A stretch of DNA of 30,577 nt from JBFIHF01 sp964411125 (lineage in GTDB: Bacteria; Myxococcota_A; Bradymonadia; Bradymonadales; Bradymonadaceae): positions 1 through 30,577 of the forward strand of contig CAYPJU010000079.1 of assembly GCA_964411125.1 (NCBI GenBank), written 5' to 3'. Each line of letters begins with the position of its first letter. Position 1 is the stretch's first letter. Position numbers and translations under genes: made by a program. Positions 1 to 8,362 of the stretch are shown piece after piece. The notes under the pieces are model-generated. The model was not told the origin of the DNA. It did no database searches and saw only the letters and a list, made by a program, of their open reading frames with translations.

Positions 1-90
1 GCGGGGACGCCGCTCCACCGAGTCTTGTTTCTCCCGCTCCACCGAGTCTTGTTTCGCGCTCCGAGAGCGGCGGGGACGCCGCTCCACCGA
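1..90. repeat. Short direct repeats and a GC hairpin at the window edge
   Basis: A 21-base unit (GCGGGGACGCCGCTCCACCGA) occurs at 1-21 and again at 70-90. A second unit, CCGCTCCACCGAGTCTTGTTT, is in tandem at 10-30 and 34-54. The second copy of the first unit can fold as a hairpin at 65-84: 8-bp stem GAGCGGCG/CGCCGCTC with loop GGGA. No gene is visible in 1-142. It resembles the other GC-rich palindromes in this window and may be part of a dispersed family; the window edge cuts it. Confidence 0.7.
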
Positions 91-142
91 TAGAGCGGCC
101 CTCGGGCTGTGGCGGCGACGAAAACCATGCTAAATCTGACGA

Positions 143-1459
143 ATGGCGATTTTCGGACGCGATTCTACGACGTTCCGCAACTGGGCGGGGACGGTCGAGG
201 TGACCCCGGAGCGGTTCCTGCGCCCGAGTAGTGAATCGGAGGTCGCGGACATCGTGCGCGAGGCGTACCGGCGCAAGGGGCAGGTGAAGGTCGTCGGGGC
301 GGGCCACTCGTGGAACGACGTGGCGGCGAGCCGCGACACGATGCTCAGCCTCGACGCGCTCGACGCCGTCCTCGACGTGGACCACGCGACGCGGCAGGTG
401 ACGGTGCAGGCCGGCATCCGGCTGAAGGACCTCATCGAGGAGCTCGACGTGCGTGGGCTGGCGCTCGACAATCTCGGGTCGGTCACCGAGCAGAGCCTCG
501 CGGGGGCGATCTCGACCGGGACCCACGGGACCGGGCTGGCGCACGGGGCGCTCCCGACCCAGATGGTGCGGTTTCGGATGGTCAACGGGCAGGGGACCCT
601 GATGGACGTCGATCCCGACACCGCGCCGGCCCTCTTTCACGCGGCGAGCGTCGGGGTCGGGGCGCTCGGGATCATCACCCAGATCACCCTGCAGGCCGAG
701 GCTGCCTACGACATCGAAGAGCGGTCGTGGGCCCTGCCGTGGGACGAGGCGCTCAACCAGGCGCAGAAGCTCTGGGAGTCGCACTCACGGGTCAAGTTCT
801 GGTGGCTCCCGCACACCGAGATGGTCCAGGTCTACACCTACGAGAAGACCACGCGGCCCCGGCAGCCGGCGAGCGCGTTCGAACAACGGCTCGACCGCTT
901 CATGAACGACCGCGTCTTCGGGGCGATCCTCGGGATCGGGCAGAAGATCCCCTCGGCGGTGCCGACGCTGAACAAGCTCGTCGGCGCGAGCTACTTCAAG
1001 GCCTACGAACGCGTCGACCGCTACGACCGCTGCCTGGCGCTGGCGATGCCGCCCGCGCACCTCGAGAACGAGTACGGCATCCACGTCGACGACACGGTCG
1101 AGGTGATGGACCGCGTGCACTCCCTCGTGGAGGGGGGCGGTTACTCGGTCGGGTTCATCAACGAAGTTCGGTTCGTCCGGGCCGACGAGAACTGGCTGAG
1201 CGGGTCGTACGGACGCAACTCGTGCCAGTTCGGGGCGTACACCCCCGACGGGCGCGACGCGCGGGCGTACCTGGAGGGGGTCGAAGACATCGCCTACGAG
1301 CTCGGCGGGCGCCCCCACTGGGGGAAGGATTTCCACGCCGACCCCGGTCATCTGCGGGAGGTCTTCCCGCGGTTCGACGACTTCTGCGAGCTGCGGCGCG
1401 AGCTCGACCCCGCCGGTGTCTTCGCGAACGACTTCGTGACGCGCGTCTTCGGCCCCTGA
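143..1459 (+). CDS. FAD-linked oxidase, D-arabinono-lactone oxidase/alditol oxidase family
   Basis: 438 aa. The N-terminal half is a PCMH-type FAD-binding domain: GAGHSW at residues 52-57 places His55 where alditol oxidases and gulono-/arabinono-lactone oxidases attach FAD covalently, and STGTHGTG follows further on. The C-terminal half is the ALO domain, ending in HWGK at 392-395, which is characteristic of this family. The expected reaction is FAD-dependent oxidation of a sugar lactone or polyol with O2 as acceptor; the substrate cannot be read from sequence. There is no signal peptide, so it is probably cytoplasmic. The ATG at 143 has no clear Shine-Dalgarno; an ATG at 127 is out of frame. 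The stop codon is one base from the stop of the convergent kinase gene. Family call firm, substrate unknown. Confidence 0.9.
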   Translation: MAIFGRDSTTFRNWAGTVEVTPERFLRPSSESEVADIVREAYRRKGQVKVVGAGHSWNDVAASRDTMLSLDALDAVLDVDHATRQVTVQAGIRLKDLIEELDVRGLALDNLGSVTEQSLAGAISTGTHGTGLAHGALPTQMVRFRMVNGQGTLMDVDPDTAPALFHAASVGVGALGIITQITLQAEAAYDIEERSWALPWDEALNQAQKLWESHSRVKFWWLPHTEMVQVYTYEKTTRPRQPASAFEQRLDRFMNDRVFGAILGIGQKIPSAVPTLNKLVGASYFKAYERVDRYDRCLALAMPPAHLENEYGIHVDDTVEVMDRVHSLVEGGGYSVGFINEVRFVRADENWLSGSYGRNSCQFGAYTPDGRDARAYLEGVEDIAYELGGRPHWGKDFHADPGHLREVFPRFDDFCELRRELDPAGVFANDFVTRVFGP

Positions 1460-1460
1460 C

Positions 1461-2897
1461 CTATCGGTCCGGGCACTCCAGCCCGTGTTCGCGCACGTTC
1501 ACGGTATCGAACCAGTAGCAGGCTCGCATGACGTCGCCCTTTCCGCGGTACGCTTCGCCGAGCATCCGGGCGCAGAACGACTTCTCCACCGCCCACTCGC
1601 GGCACGCGGCGATCATCTTGTTGTAGTCCTGCGACATGTAGGCAGTCAGGGCGACGGACTTCGCGACCGCGAACGACTTCAGCTTCATCGTCTCGATCTC
1701 GACGTGTTTGGGCGGCGGTTTGGTGATGTTCGGCTTCTCGTCGTCGCCGAGCGGCGTGTCTTTTGGTTTCGGCGGCGGTTTTGCGATCGGCTCGACCTTC
1801 GCCTTCGGTGGTGGGGGCGAATCGACATCGATCTCGGTGGGCTCTTCCCTTTCTGCTGCGGGGGGCGTCGGCACCACGGGCTCGGTCGCCACCTCGGCGA
1901 CCTCCTCGGCACCTTCCGCCTCGCCGGCGAACGTGCCGCTCTCGTTGAGGAAGTAGATCGCACCGAGCGCGGCGAGAACGGCGACGAGCGCCACGACGAT
2001 CCCGAGCGGAGCTCGCTCCCTCGTCGACCCGAGCCCCTCAACCGACTGAAGATCCGCGATCACCTCGGCGCAGCTCTGGTACCGCTCGCGTTTGTCCTTC
2101 TCGAGCATCTTGTCGATGACGCGCCGCATCGATCGCGGCACCACGACGTCGCGCGGCCACGCGAACGCGACAGGCGCGAGCTGTTCACGAACGATCCCCG
2201 ACCGGCTCTCGGAGCCGATCGGCGAGGCTCCGGTCAGCAGCTCGAACGCGACGAGCCCCAGCGAATAGATGTCGCTCGTCGCCTCGAGGCGCGACCCCGA
2301 GATCTGCTCGGGCGACATGTAGCGCGGCGTTCCGAGGACGATGCCGGCTGTCGTCAGCCCCGTGCTCTCGTCGCCGTCGTCTTCGATCGACTTCGCGATA
2401 CCGAAGTCGAGGAGCTTCACGAGGTCACCGACGTGCATGTGCCGGTACACCATGATGTTGGCGGGCTTGATGTCACGATGCAGGACGCCGCGTTCGTGGG
2501 CCTCCTGCAACGCGGAGCAGACCTGGATCAGGATCTGCTTCACCCGGTTCGCCTCGAGCGGCCCGCGTTGCTCCAGCATGTCGTGCAGGTCGATGCCGTC
2601 GACGAACTCGAAGACCAGGTAGAGCGAGCCGTTCGAGGCTTCGTCGAACTCGTAGAGGCGGACCGTATGCTCGTTCTGCAGCCCGGCGAGGAGGTTCGCC
2701 TCTCGCTCGAACCGCTGGCGGAGCTTCGTCCCCTTCTGCCAGTGTTCCTCGCCCTGCATGAGGATCTTGAGGGCGACGATGCGCTGCGTCTGGACGTCGC
2801 GCGCCTTGAAGACGGCCGCAAACCCCCCTTCCCCGATCAAGGAGTCGATCAGGTATCTGTTCTCGAACAGCGTTCCGGGGGTGGGCATCTGCGCCAT
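1461..2897 (-). CDS. Membrane-anchored Hanks-type Ser/Thr protein kinase
   Basis: 478 aa. A complete kinase domain occupies about residues 15-285: glycine loop GEGGFA at 22-27, ATP-anchoring Lys44, HRDIKPAN with catalytic Asp142, DFG at 164-166 and SPE at 195-197. One membrane helix follows at about 298-317, then an acidic, Pro-rich stretch and a C-terminal helical, TPR-like segment with several cysteines (around the CREW, FCARM, RACYW and LECPD motifs). This layout puts the kinase in the cytoplasm and the tail outside the inner membrane, as in bacterial receptor kinases such as PknB; the tail is not a PASTA repeat. It lies 76 bp downstream of, and in the same direction as, the acyltransferase gene. 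No clear Shine-Dalgarno is seen; ATG at 2888 (residue 4) is an alternative start. Substrates are unknown; the FHA transporter at 20655 is a possible phospho-partner by analogy only. Confidence 0.93.
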   Translation of the reverse strand: MAQMPTPGTLFENRYLIDSLIGEGGFAAVFKARDVQTQRIVALKILMQGEEHWQKGTKLRQRFEREANLLAGLQNEHTVRLYEFDEASNGSLYLVFEFVDGIDLHDMLEQRGPLEANRVKQILIQVCSALQEAHERGVLHRDIKPANIMVYRHMHVGDLVKLLDFGIAKSIEDDGDESTGLTTAGIVLGTPRYMSPEQISGSRLEATSDIYSLGLVAFELLTGASPIGSESRSGIVREQLAPVAFAWPRDVVVPRSMRRVIDKMLEKDKRERYQSCAEVIADLQSVEGLGSTRERAPLGIVVALVAVLAALGAIYFLNESGTFAGEAEGAEEVAEVATEPVVPTPPAAEREEPTEIDVDSPPPPKAKVEPIAKPPPKPKDTPLGDDEKPNITKPPPKHVEIETMKLKSFAVAKSVALTAYMSQDYNKMIAACREWAVEKSFCARMLGEAYRGKGDVMRACYWFDTVNVREHGLECPDR

Positions 2898-2973
2898 GGC
2901 GGCATGGTACTATCGGACGGGGCTCCTACGCCAGAAACGGCGCGGGTCGAATCTGCGAGCGGCTAAGTCCGGG

Positions 2974-3618
2974 TCAGGTCGACGATCGCGAGGCCGAGAG
3001 GGGTCTGGCCGGTACCCCGACGACCGTCTTTCCGTCGTCGACGTCGGCGATGACGACGCTGCCCGCGCCGACGGTCACGCCAGCTCCGATCTTCACGCCC
3101 TGGATCACGGTCGCGCCGATGCCGACGTGGGAGCCTTCCCCGACGACGCAGTCCCCGCCGACGACCGCGCCGGGCGCCACGTGCGCGTAGGGTCCGACGA
3201 CCGTGTCGTGTTCCACGATCGCACCGGTGTTGACGATGCTCCCCGCTCCGATGACGGCGTCGGGGTTGACGATCGCGCCCGCGAGCACCTGAGCCCCCGC
3301 CTCGATTCGAGCGGACGGCGCGACGATGGCGCGCGGGTGGACGATCGGGGGCAGCTCGAACCCGGCATCGACGGCGCGCTTCATGAGCCGGGCGCGCGCG
3401 CCCGAAGCCCGCACCATCCCGATCGCGACGAACGCGAACTCCCACCCCGATGCCGCCAGCCCCGGAAGGTCGTCGTCGGTGCCCAGGACGTCCACGGCGT
3501 CGGAGAGGTCTGCCGGAGCGACGACCCAGCCGCCGACCGAATCCCCCGATGCCTCGATCGCCGCTCGTACCACCTTCGCGTGGCCCCCCGCGCCCAGCCC
3601 GATGTATCTCTTCGCCAT
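2974..3618 (-). CDS. NeuD/PglD-family sugar O-/N-acyltransferase (left-handed beta-helix)
   Basis: 214 aa. I chose the ATG at 3618 because AGGGAG lies just upstream; a longer frame to 3666 adds only unlikely Arg-rich residues. The N-terminal third (residues 1-90) begins YIGLGAGGHAKVV, the nucleotide-sugar-binding Rossmann-like part seen in PglD and NeuD. Residues 95-205 are hexapeptide repeats forming a left-handed beta-helix, ending in GVPARPL, the usual C-terminal motif. His137 in IVEHD aligns with the catalytic base of PglD. Expected role: transfer of an acyl group (usually acetyl) from acyl-CoA to an amino or hydroxyl group of a nucleotide-activated sugar for surface glycans. No aminotransferase or glycosyltransferase lies nearby, so the substrate is open. 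The neighbour downstream is the kinase gene. Confidence 0.88.
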   Translation of the reverse strand: MAKRYIGLGAGGHAKVVRAAIEASGDSVGGWVVAPADLSDAVDVLGTDDDLPGLAASGWEFAFVAIGMVRASGARARLMKRAVDAGFELPPIVHPRAIVAPSARIEAGAQVLAGAIVNPDAVIGAGSIVNTGAIVEHDTVVGPYAHVAPGAVVGGDCVVGEGSHVGIGATVIQGVKIGAGVTVGAGSVVIADVDDGKTVVGVPARPLSASRSST

Positions 3619-3821
3619 CGTCACTCCCTGTCGCCTCGCATCGCGCGCCGGCTCGCGTCGGGGCACTTTCGGGTTGTACCGGCCCGCGGAGTCGCTGTCA
3701 CGGAATGCGGCCGGGCCTCGACGAACCGTGAGGCGCAGGCGTTCGGTTCGCGCTCTGTGCTCTGCGCTCCGCCGCGGGTGTGGTAAACCTCTGGGGCAAC
3801 TTCGACAATTGGGACGTACGC

Positions 3822-5369
3822 ATGAAGATTGGGATTCCTCGTGAGGTAGATCCCGGCGAAACGCGTGTCGCGGCCACCCCGGAGACGATCGAGCGCTTCG
3901 CCGCTCTCGGATTCGAGTGCGTCGTCGAGCGCGGCGCCGGCGCCGGGGCGCGATTTCGCGACTCGAGCTACGAGAAAGCGGGGGCGACGCTGGTCGACCG
4001 CGCCGCTGTCTGGAACGCCGACCTGGTCGTGAAGATCCGGCCGCCGACCGACGAAGAGGTCGGGCTGCTGGCGGACGGCGGGATGCTGCTGGGGATGATC
4101 TGGCCCGCCCAGAACGAAGCGCTGCTCGAGAAGCTACAGGCGAAGAACGCCACGGTGTTCGGGCTCGACTGCATCCCGCGCATCTCGCGCGCTCAGGCGA
4201 TGGACGTGCTCAGCTCGATGGCGGCGATCGCGGGTTACCGCGCCGTCGTCGAGGCCGCGAACGGCTTCGGGCGCTACATGTCGCAGCAGTTCACCGCGGC
4301 GGGATCCACCCCGCCCGCCAACGTCCTCGTCATCGGCGCCGGCGTCGCGGGGCTCGCAGCGATCGCGACCGCGTCGTCGATGGGGTCGCGCGTCAAGGCG
4401 TTCGACACGCGCGAGGCGGTCAAAGAAGAGATCCAGAGCCTCGGGGGCGCCGTCCTCGAGCTCGATTTCGAAGAGTCGGGCGAGGGCGCCGGCGGCTACG
4501 CGAAGGTGATGAGCGAAGCGTTCATCCAGGCCGAGCGCGATCTCTTCGAAGAGGCGGCGCGCGAGACCGACATCATCGTCACGACGGCGATGGTACCGGG
4601 CAAACCAGCGCCGATGCTCATCACGAAACAGGCGGTCGAGAACATGCGCTCCGGGTCGATCATCGTCGACCTCGCCGCTCCTGCGGGCGGCAACTGCGAG
4701 CTGACGAGGCCCGACGAGATCGTCGAGCACGACGGCGTCCAGATCATCGGCTACACGAACCTCGTCGGCCGCCTGCCGGCGCATGCGAGCCAGTTCTTCG
4801 GCCGCAACGTCGTCAACCTGCTGAAGCTGATGAAGGCCGACGCCGACGCCGAGTTCGTCATCGACGATGAGGACGACGTCGTGCGTGGTGTCCTCGTGCT
4901 GCGGGGCGGCGAGATGATGTGGCCCCCTCCGCGCCTCGAGCCGACCCCGCCGAAGAAGGCGGAGGAGCCCGCGCCGGTGGAGGTCGCGACGAAGAAGCCG
5001 AAGCCGCCACCGAGCAAGGTCCCCCAGGCGGTCGGCGCCGGCTTAGGGCTCGCGCTGCTGCTGGCGATCGGCGCCTACGCTCCCCCCGAGTTCGTGCAGC
5101 ATTTCACCGTCTTCGTGCTCGCCTGCTTCGTCGGATGGCAGGTGGTCTGGAACGTCGCTCCGGCGCTCCACACCCCGCTGATGAGCGTCACCAACGCGAT
5201 CAGCGGCATCATCATCATCGGCGGGATTCTTCAGGCGCTCGCGGGCGCTCAGACCGCCGTGCTGGTGCTCGCCGTCGCCTCGATTCTCGTGGCGAGCATC
5301 AACATCTTCGGCGGGTTCCTGGTGACGCAGCGGATGCTGAAGATGTTCCGCGGAGGTTCCGATGCCTGA
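3822..5369 (+). CDS. pntA: NAD(P) transhydrogenase, alpha subunit
   Basis: 515 aa, close to the 510 aa of E. coli PntA. The start at 3822 (MKIGIPRE) matches the family N-terminus; a GTG at 3780 would add 14 unrelated residues. Domain I (residues 1-370) binds NAD(H): GAGVAG at 172-177, and TAMVPGKPAPML and FFGRNVVNLL are family hallmarks. A Pro/Lys linker (about 373-399) leads to four membrane helices (about 400-505), so domain I and the first part of membrane domain II are fused as in enterobacteria rather than split into PntAA/PntAB. With PntB it couples hydride transfer between NADH and NADP+ to proton movement across the inner membrane. The 3' end overlaps pntB by 8 bp. Confidence 0.97.
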   Translation: MKIGIPREVDPGETRVAATPETIERFAALGFECVVERGAGAGARFRDSSYEKAGATLVDRAAVWNADLVVKIRPPTDEEVGLLADGGMLLGMIWPAQNEALLEKLQAKNATVFGLDCIPRISRAQAMDVLSSMAAIAGYRAVVEAANGFGRYMSQQFTAAGSTPPANVLVIGAGVAGLAAIATASSMGSRVKAFDTREAVKEEIQSLGGAVLELDFEESGEGAGGYAKVMSEAFIQAERDLFEEAARETDIIVTTAMVPGKPAPMLITKQAVENMRSGSIIVDLAAPAGGNCELTRPDEIVEHDGVQIIGYTNLVGRLPAHASQFFGRNVVNLLKLMKADADAEFVIDDEDDVVRGVLVLRGGEMMWPPPRLEPTPPKKAEEPAPVEVATKKPKPPPSKVPQAVGAGLGLALLLAIGAYAPPEFVQHFTVFVLACFVGWQVVWNVAPALHTPLMSVTNAISGIIIIGGILQALAGAQTAVLVLAVASILVASINIFGGFLVTQRMLKMFRGGSDA

Positions 5370-6762
5370 TACGCTCCTGACCGTCGGTTACCTCATCGCA
5401 GCCGTCCTCTTCATCCGCAGCCTCGGCGGCCTGTCGCAGCAGCGCACGGCGCGCCGCGGCAACCTCTACGGCATGATCGGGATGGGGCTCGCGCTCCTCC
5501 TCACGTTCGCCCAGGGCCTGGAGTTCGCCTGGATCTGGGCGCTGCCGGCCCTCGCCGTCGGCGCTGCGATCGGCTGGGCGGCGGCATCGCGCGTGGCGAT
5601 GACCTCGATGCCCGAGCTCGTCGCGATCCTCCACAGCTTCGTCGGTCTCGCCGCGGTGCTGGTGGGATTCGCTACGTTCCTGGCTCCGGCCGAAGCCGCG
5701 ACGCAGGCTGCCGCCAACATCCACATGGTGGAGATCTTCGTCGCGATCGCGATCGGCGCGATCACGTTCACCGGGTCGATCATCGCGTGGGCCAAGCTGC
5801 GCGGAACGATCGGCGGCTCGCCGCTTCTGGTCCCGGGGCGCCACTTCGTGAACCTCGTGATGGTCGTCGGATTGTTCGCCATGGGCGCGATGTTCGTCCA
5901 GGCGGGCCACCACGGCGAGATGGCGCTCACGCTGCTCTACGTGAACGCAGCGATCTCGGCCATCCTCGGCATCCACCTGGTGATGGCGATCGGCGGTGCC
6001 GACATGCCCGTCGTCGTCTCGCTCCTGAACAGTTATTCGGGCTGGGCTGCGGCCGCCGCCGGTTTCATGCTCGGCAACGACCTGTTGATCGTCACCGGCG
6101 CGCTCGTCGGATCTTCGGGCGCCATCCTCAGCTACATCATGTGCCGAGGCATGAATCGCTCGATCTGGAACGTCGTCTTCGGCGGCTTCGGCACGGGCGA
6201 CAAGAAGGGCGCCGCCCCGCGCGAAGCGGTCGACCAGGGCGAGGTCTATGCGGCCGAGGCCGAGGAAGTCGGCGACGCTCTGAAGCGGGCGAAACGCGTC
6301 GTCATCATCCCCGGCTACGGCATGGCGGTCGCGCGAGCCCAGCACGCCGTCAGCGAGCTGACCCGCAAACTGCGGGAGAACGGATGCGAGGTCTACTTCG
6401 GCATCCACGAAGTCGCCGGTCGCATGCCCGGCCACATGAACGTGCTCCTCGCCGAGGCGGACATCCCCTACGACATCGTGCTGGAGCGCGAAGAGGTGAA
6501 CCCGAAGATGGACGGCTGCGACGTCGCGCTCGTCATCGGCGCGAACGACATCGTGAACCCCGAGGCGCTGGTCGACGAGTCATCGCCCATTTACGGCATG
6601 CCGCAGCTCGAAGTGTGGGATTCCAAACGCGTCGTCGTCTTCAAACGCGGCATGTCGACCGGCTACGCCGGCGTCCAGAACCCGCTCTTCTTCCGCGAGA
6701 ACACCTGGATGTACTTCGGCGACGCCCGCGATACCGTAGACGCGCTGTTACCTCACGTATGA
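5362..6762 (+). CDS. pntB: NAD(P) transhydrogenase, beta subunit
   Basis: 466 aa, the usual PntB length. The first ~265 residues are membrane helices (domain II), with conserved stretches MPVVVSLLNSYSGWAAAAAG and GSSGAILSYIMCRGMN. The cytosolic C-terminal domain III binds NADP(H): GYGMAVARAQHAV, HEVAGRMPGHMNVLLAEA, GANDIVNPEA and KRGMSTGYAGV are all intact. The ATG lies inside the end of pntA (ATGCCTGA overlap) behind a strong GGAGG five bases upstream, indicating translational coupling. Stop TGA at 6760-6762 is followed 11 bp later by a hairpin cluster that may end transcription. Together with PntA it forms the proton-translocating transhydrogenase that supplies NADPH. Confidence 0.97.
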   Translation: MPDTLLTVGYLIAAVLFIRSLGGLSQQRTARRGNLYGMIGMGLALLLTFAQGLEFAWIWALPALAVGAAIGWAAASRVAMTSMPELVAILHSFVGLAAVLVGFATFLAPAEAATQAAANIHMVEIFVAIAIGAITFTGSIIAWAKLRGTIGGSPLLVPGRHFVNLVMVVGLFAMGAMFVQAGHHGEMALTLLYVNAAISAILGIHLVMAIGGADMPVVVSLLNSYSGWAAAAAGFMLGNDLLIVTGALVGSSGAILSYIMCRGMNRSIWNVVFGGFGTGDKKGAAPREAVDQGEVYAAEAEEVGDALKRAKRVVIIPGYGMAVARAQHAVSELTRKLRENGCEVYFGIHEVAGRMPGHMNVLLAEADIPYDIVLEREEVNPKMDGCDVALVIGANDIVNPEALVDESSPIYGMPQLEVWDSKRVVVFKRGMSTGYAGVQNPLFFRENTWMYFGDARDTVDALLPHV

Positions 6763-6773
6763 GCCCCACCCAA

Positions 6774-6833
6774 CCCCGTGCTTACGCACGGGGCTACACC
6801 GCCGCTACGCGGCGGATGCCCGCTGACGCGGGC
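6774..6833. repeat. Three consecutive GC-rich hairpins after pntB
   Basis: Three perfect short inverted repeats follow each other: 6774-6793 (CCCCGTGC/GCACGGGG, loop TTAC), 6799-6815 (CCGCCGC/GCGGCGG, loop TAC) and 6818-6833 (GCCCGC/GCGGGC, loop TGAC). There is no T-tract, so they are not classical intrinsic terminators, but their position 11 bp after the pntB stop suggests mRNA 3'-end formation or stabilisation. They resemble REP-like palindromes. Confidence 0.75.
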
Positions 6834-6884
6834 GGCGTCGGTCGAGGGCGTGGAGGGGGCGCGGCGCGGAGGTCCGCACCCCGT

Positions 6885-7043
6885 GAGCCGGAAAGGGGGC
6901 GAAGCTCCGGCGCTGCCGCTGCCTGCGTGAGCAGGCGCTCTCGGGAAGCGAGCCGGAAACGGGCGGTGCTCCGGCGCTGCCGCTGCCTGCGTGAGCAGGC
7001 GTGCTCGCGAAGCGAGCCGGTCACCGCACGCGCGAGCGTGCGG
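6885..7043. repeat. 65-bp tandem repeat with internal hairpins
   Basis: Unit A (6885-6949, 65 bp) and unit B (6950-7013, 64 bp) both begin GAGCCGGAAA and share a long block from the GCTCCGGCGCTGCC segment through the hairpin GCCTGC-GTGA-GCAGGC. A third start of the unit (GAGCCGG) is seen at 7014. A hairpin at 7024-7043 (CCGCACGC/GCGTGCGG, loop GCGA) closes the array. The stretch 6763-7162 holds no credible gene; the rest of it (7044-7162) shows nothing except the ribosome-binding site of the next gene. Confidence 0.8.
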
Positions 7044-7162
7044 CGTTTGCACCTCCCCTACCTCCGCTACACAAAACCTCCACGACATTTGGACCGCCCG
7101 TCACCCACCGCTGCAACCGCGTCACGTAGCCTCCGATCGTCACCCAAACCCCCGGAGGTTCC

Positions 7163-8200
7163 ATGAAACGCTTTCGACTCGCCGTTCTCGTCATCGCCAC
7201 ACTGCTCGCCACCGGCGGGCTGTACACCTACGCTGAACAGCTCGACGACGAGCACGAGGCGCTCGTGGCCGACCGGGTCGAGGTCGTGAAGGCGTCGAGG
7301 TCGCTCGACGCCGGGGCGGTGCTCACGAAAGATCGCCTGACCACCGAGAGGGTGCCGCGAAAGTTCCTCCCCCCGAACCCGCTCCTCGAGAGCGAGCTCC
7401 ACATCTACCTGGGCACGCCCCTCGCCACGAACGTCGAGGAGGGGGCGTTGCTGCTGACCACCGACTTCAACGCATCGGCATTGCCGGGGCCATCGAGCGC
7501 GTCGAGCGGCGAGTTCGACGCGAACGGCCGGCTCGTGGTGAAGACCGCGAACGTGACGCTTCAGGCGGACGATCCAGCGGCGGTCGCGATCGACTTCGGG
7601 CGTCGCGTCGAAGGCGCGGGAGGCTTCGTGGTCACGAGCACGGTGCAGCAGAAAGGGACCGAATCGAGCGCCGAGCTCACGGCGCGCGTCCCGACCGCCC
7701 GCTACGACGCGACGCTCGATGCGCTTCGAAAGAACGGCGAGCTGCTCAACGAGCAGCTCACGGGGACCGACGTCACGAACAAATGGATCGACCTCGACGC
7801 GGAGCTCCGAGCGGAGCGCGACCTCGAGAAGCGCATCCGCCCGTTCCTGGAAGAGGCGACGTCGCTCGACCAGATCTTGAAGGTGCACGAGCAGGTGAAA
7901 CGCATTCAGATGAACGCCGACATGGTGGAAGGACGCCGCGACGCACTGCGCTCCAGCGAGGCGATGTCGACCGTGAAGCTGACGGTCTACGCCACGCCAC
8001 CCGCCGAACCGACCGTGGACCGCCTTGCGCCGATCAAACGTGCCTTCAGCGACTCGGGCGATGTCGTCGTCTCCTCGGTCGCAGCGATGGTTCGGGTGTT
8101 CGCGTGGCTGGTCCCGATTCTCTTCATGTTCGGGCCGATCGCTATCGTCTCGCTCCTCGTGTGGCGTCGCTTCGGGGCTGCTTCCGCGCGGGTGGGGTAG
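7163..8200 (+). CDS. SAF-domain + DUF4349 membrane protein
   Basis: 345 aa, with a strong GGAGG six bases before the ATG. An N-terminal membrane helix or uncleaved signal (5-23) is followed by a SAF-like domain (about 40-103: ASRSLDAGAVLTKDRL, then VPRKFLP) as found at the N-terminus of the CpaB/RcpC pilus-assembly proteins. Residues about 122-278 match DUF4349: a beta-rich part (LTARVPTARYDATLDAL), the signature GTDVTNKWIDLDAEL, a predicted coiled coil (about 210-262) and STVKLTVYATPP. A second helix lies at about 314-334 with a short basic tail. Both ends are therefore membrane-anchored with the domains probably periplasmic. DUF4349 has no established function; SAF suggests a polymer- or glycan-related role. 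No pilus genes are adjacent. The domain pairing is my reading and needs a profile search. Confidence 0.82.
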   Translation: MKRFRLAVLVIATLLATGGLYTYAEQLDDEHEALVADRVEVVKASRSLDAGAVLTKDRLTTERVPRKFLPPNPLLESELHIYLGTPLATNVEEGALLLTTDFNASALPGPSSASSGEFDANGRLVVKTANVTLQADDPAAVAIDFGRRVEGAGGFVVTSTVQQKGTESSAELTARVPTARYDATLDALRKNGELLNEQLTGTDVTNKWIDLDAELRAERDLEKRIRPFLEEATSLDQILKVHEQVKRIQMNADMVEGRRDALRSSEAMSTVKLTVYATPPAEPTVDRLAPIKRAFSDSGDVVVSSVAAMVRVFAWLVPILFMFGPIAIVSLLVWRRFGAASARVG

Positions 8201-8231
8201 GGGGCGACCGGCTCGCTGTCGCTCGCAGGGT

Positions 8232-8317
8232 GGTCGTGCGACCGATCCCCGGGTTTGACGCCTGCGGCGTCTGCACCCGGGGCTGTGCCGCGCTTCGCGC
8301 GGGGGGCGCTTCGCGCC
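8232..8317. repeat. Cluster of GC-rich palindromes
   Basis: Four inverted repeats in 86 bp: 8232-8243 (GGTCG/CGACC), 8247-8282 (CCCCGGGT/ACCCGGGG enclosing an inner GACGCC-TGC-GGCGTC), 8288-8302 (CCGCGC-TTC-GCGCGG) and 8305-8317 (GGCGC-TTC-GCGCC). They lie in the convergent space between the SAF/DUF4349 gene and the stress-protein gene, so they may serve as a bidirectional 3'-end structure. There is no T-tract. Confidence 0.7.
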
Positions 8318-8328
8318 ACCGAAAGCCC

Positions 8329-8362
8329 CTACCCGCTACCCGCTACCCGCTACCCGCTACCC
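8329..8362. repeat. Tandem 7-bp repeat, about 4.9 copies of CTACCCG
   Basis: CTACCCG is repeated head to tail from 8329 to 8362. The right part encodes the last codons and stop of the universal stress protein gene (read on the minus strand as GGT-AGC-GGG-TAG). Because the unit is not a multiple of three, a gain or loss of one copy would shift the extreme C-terminus of that protein. Confidence 0.85.

Noticed and set aside
6885..7013. CRISPR or attachment-site interpretation of the 65-bp tandem repeat
   Set aside because: Only two full units, no spacers, no integrase or tRNA nearby.
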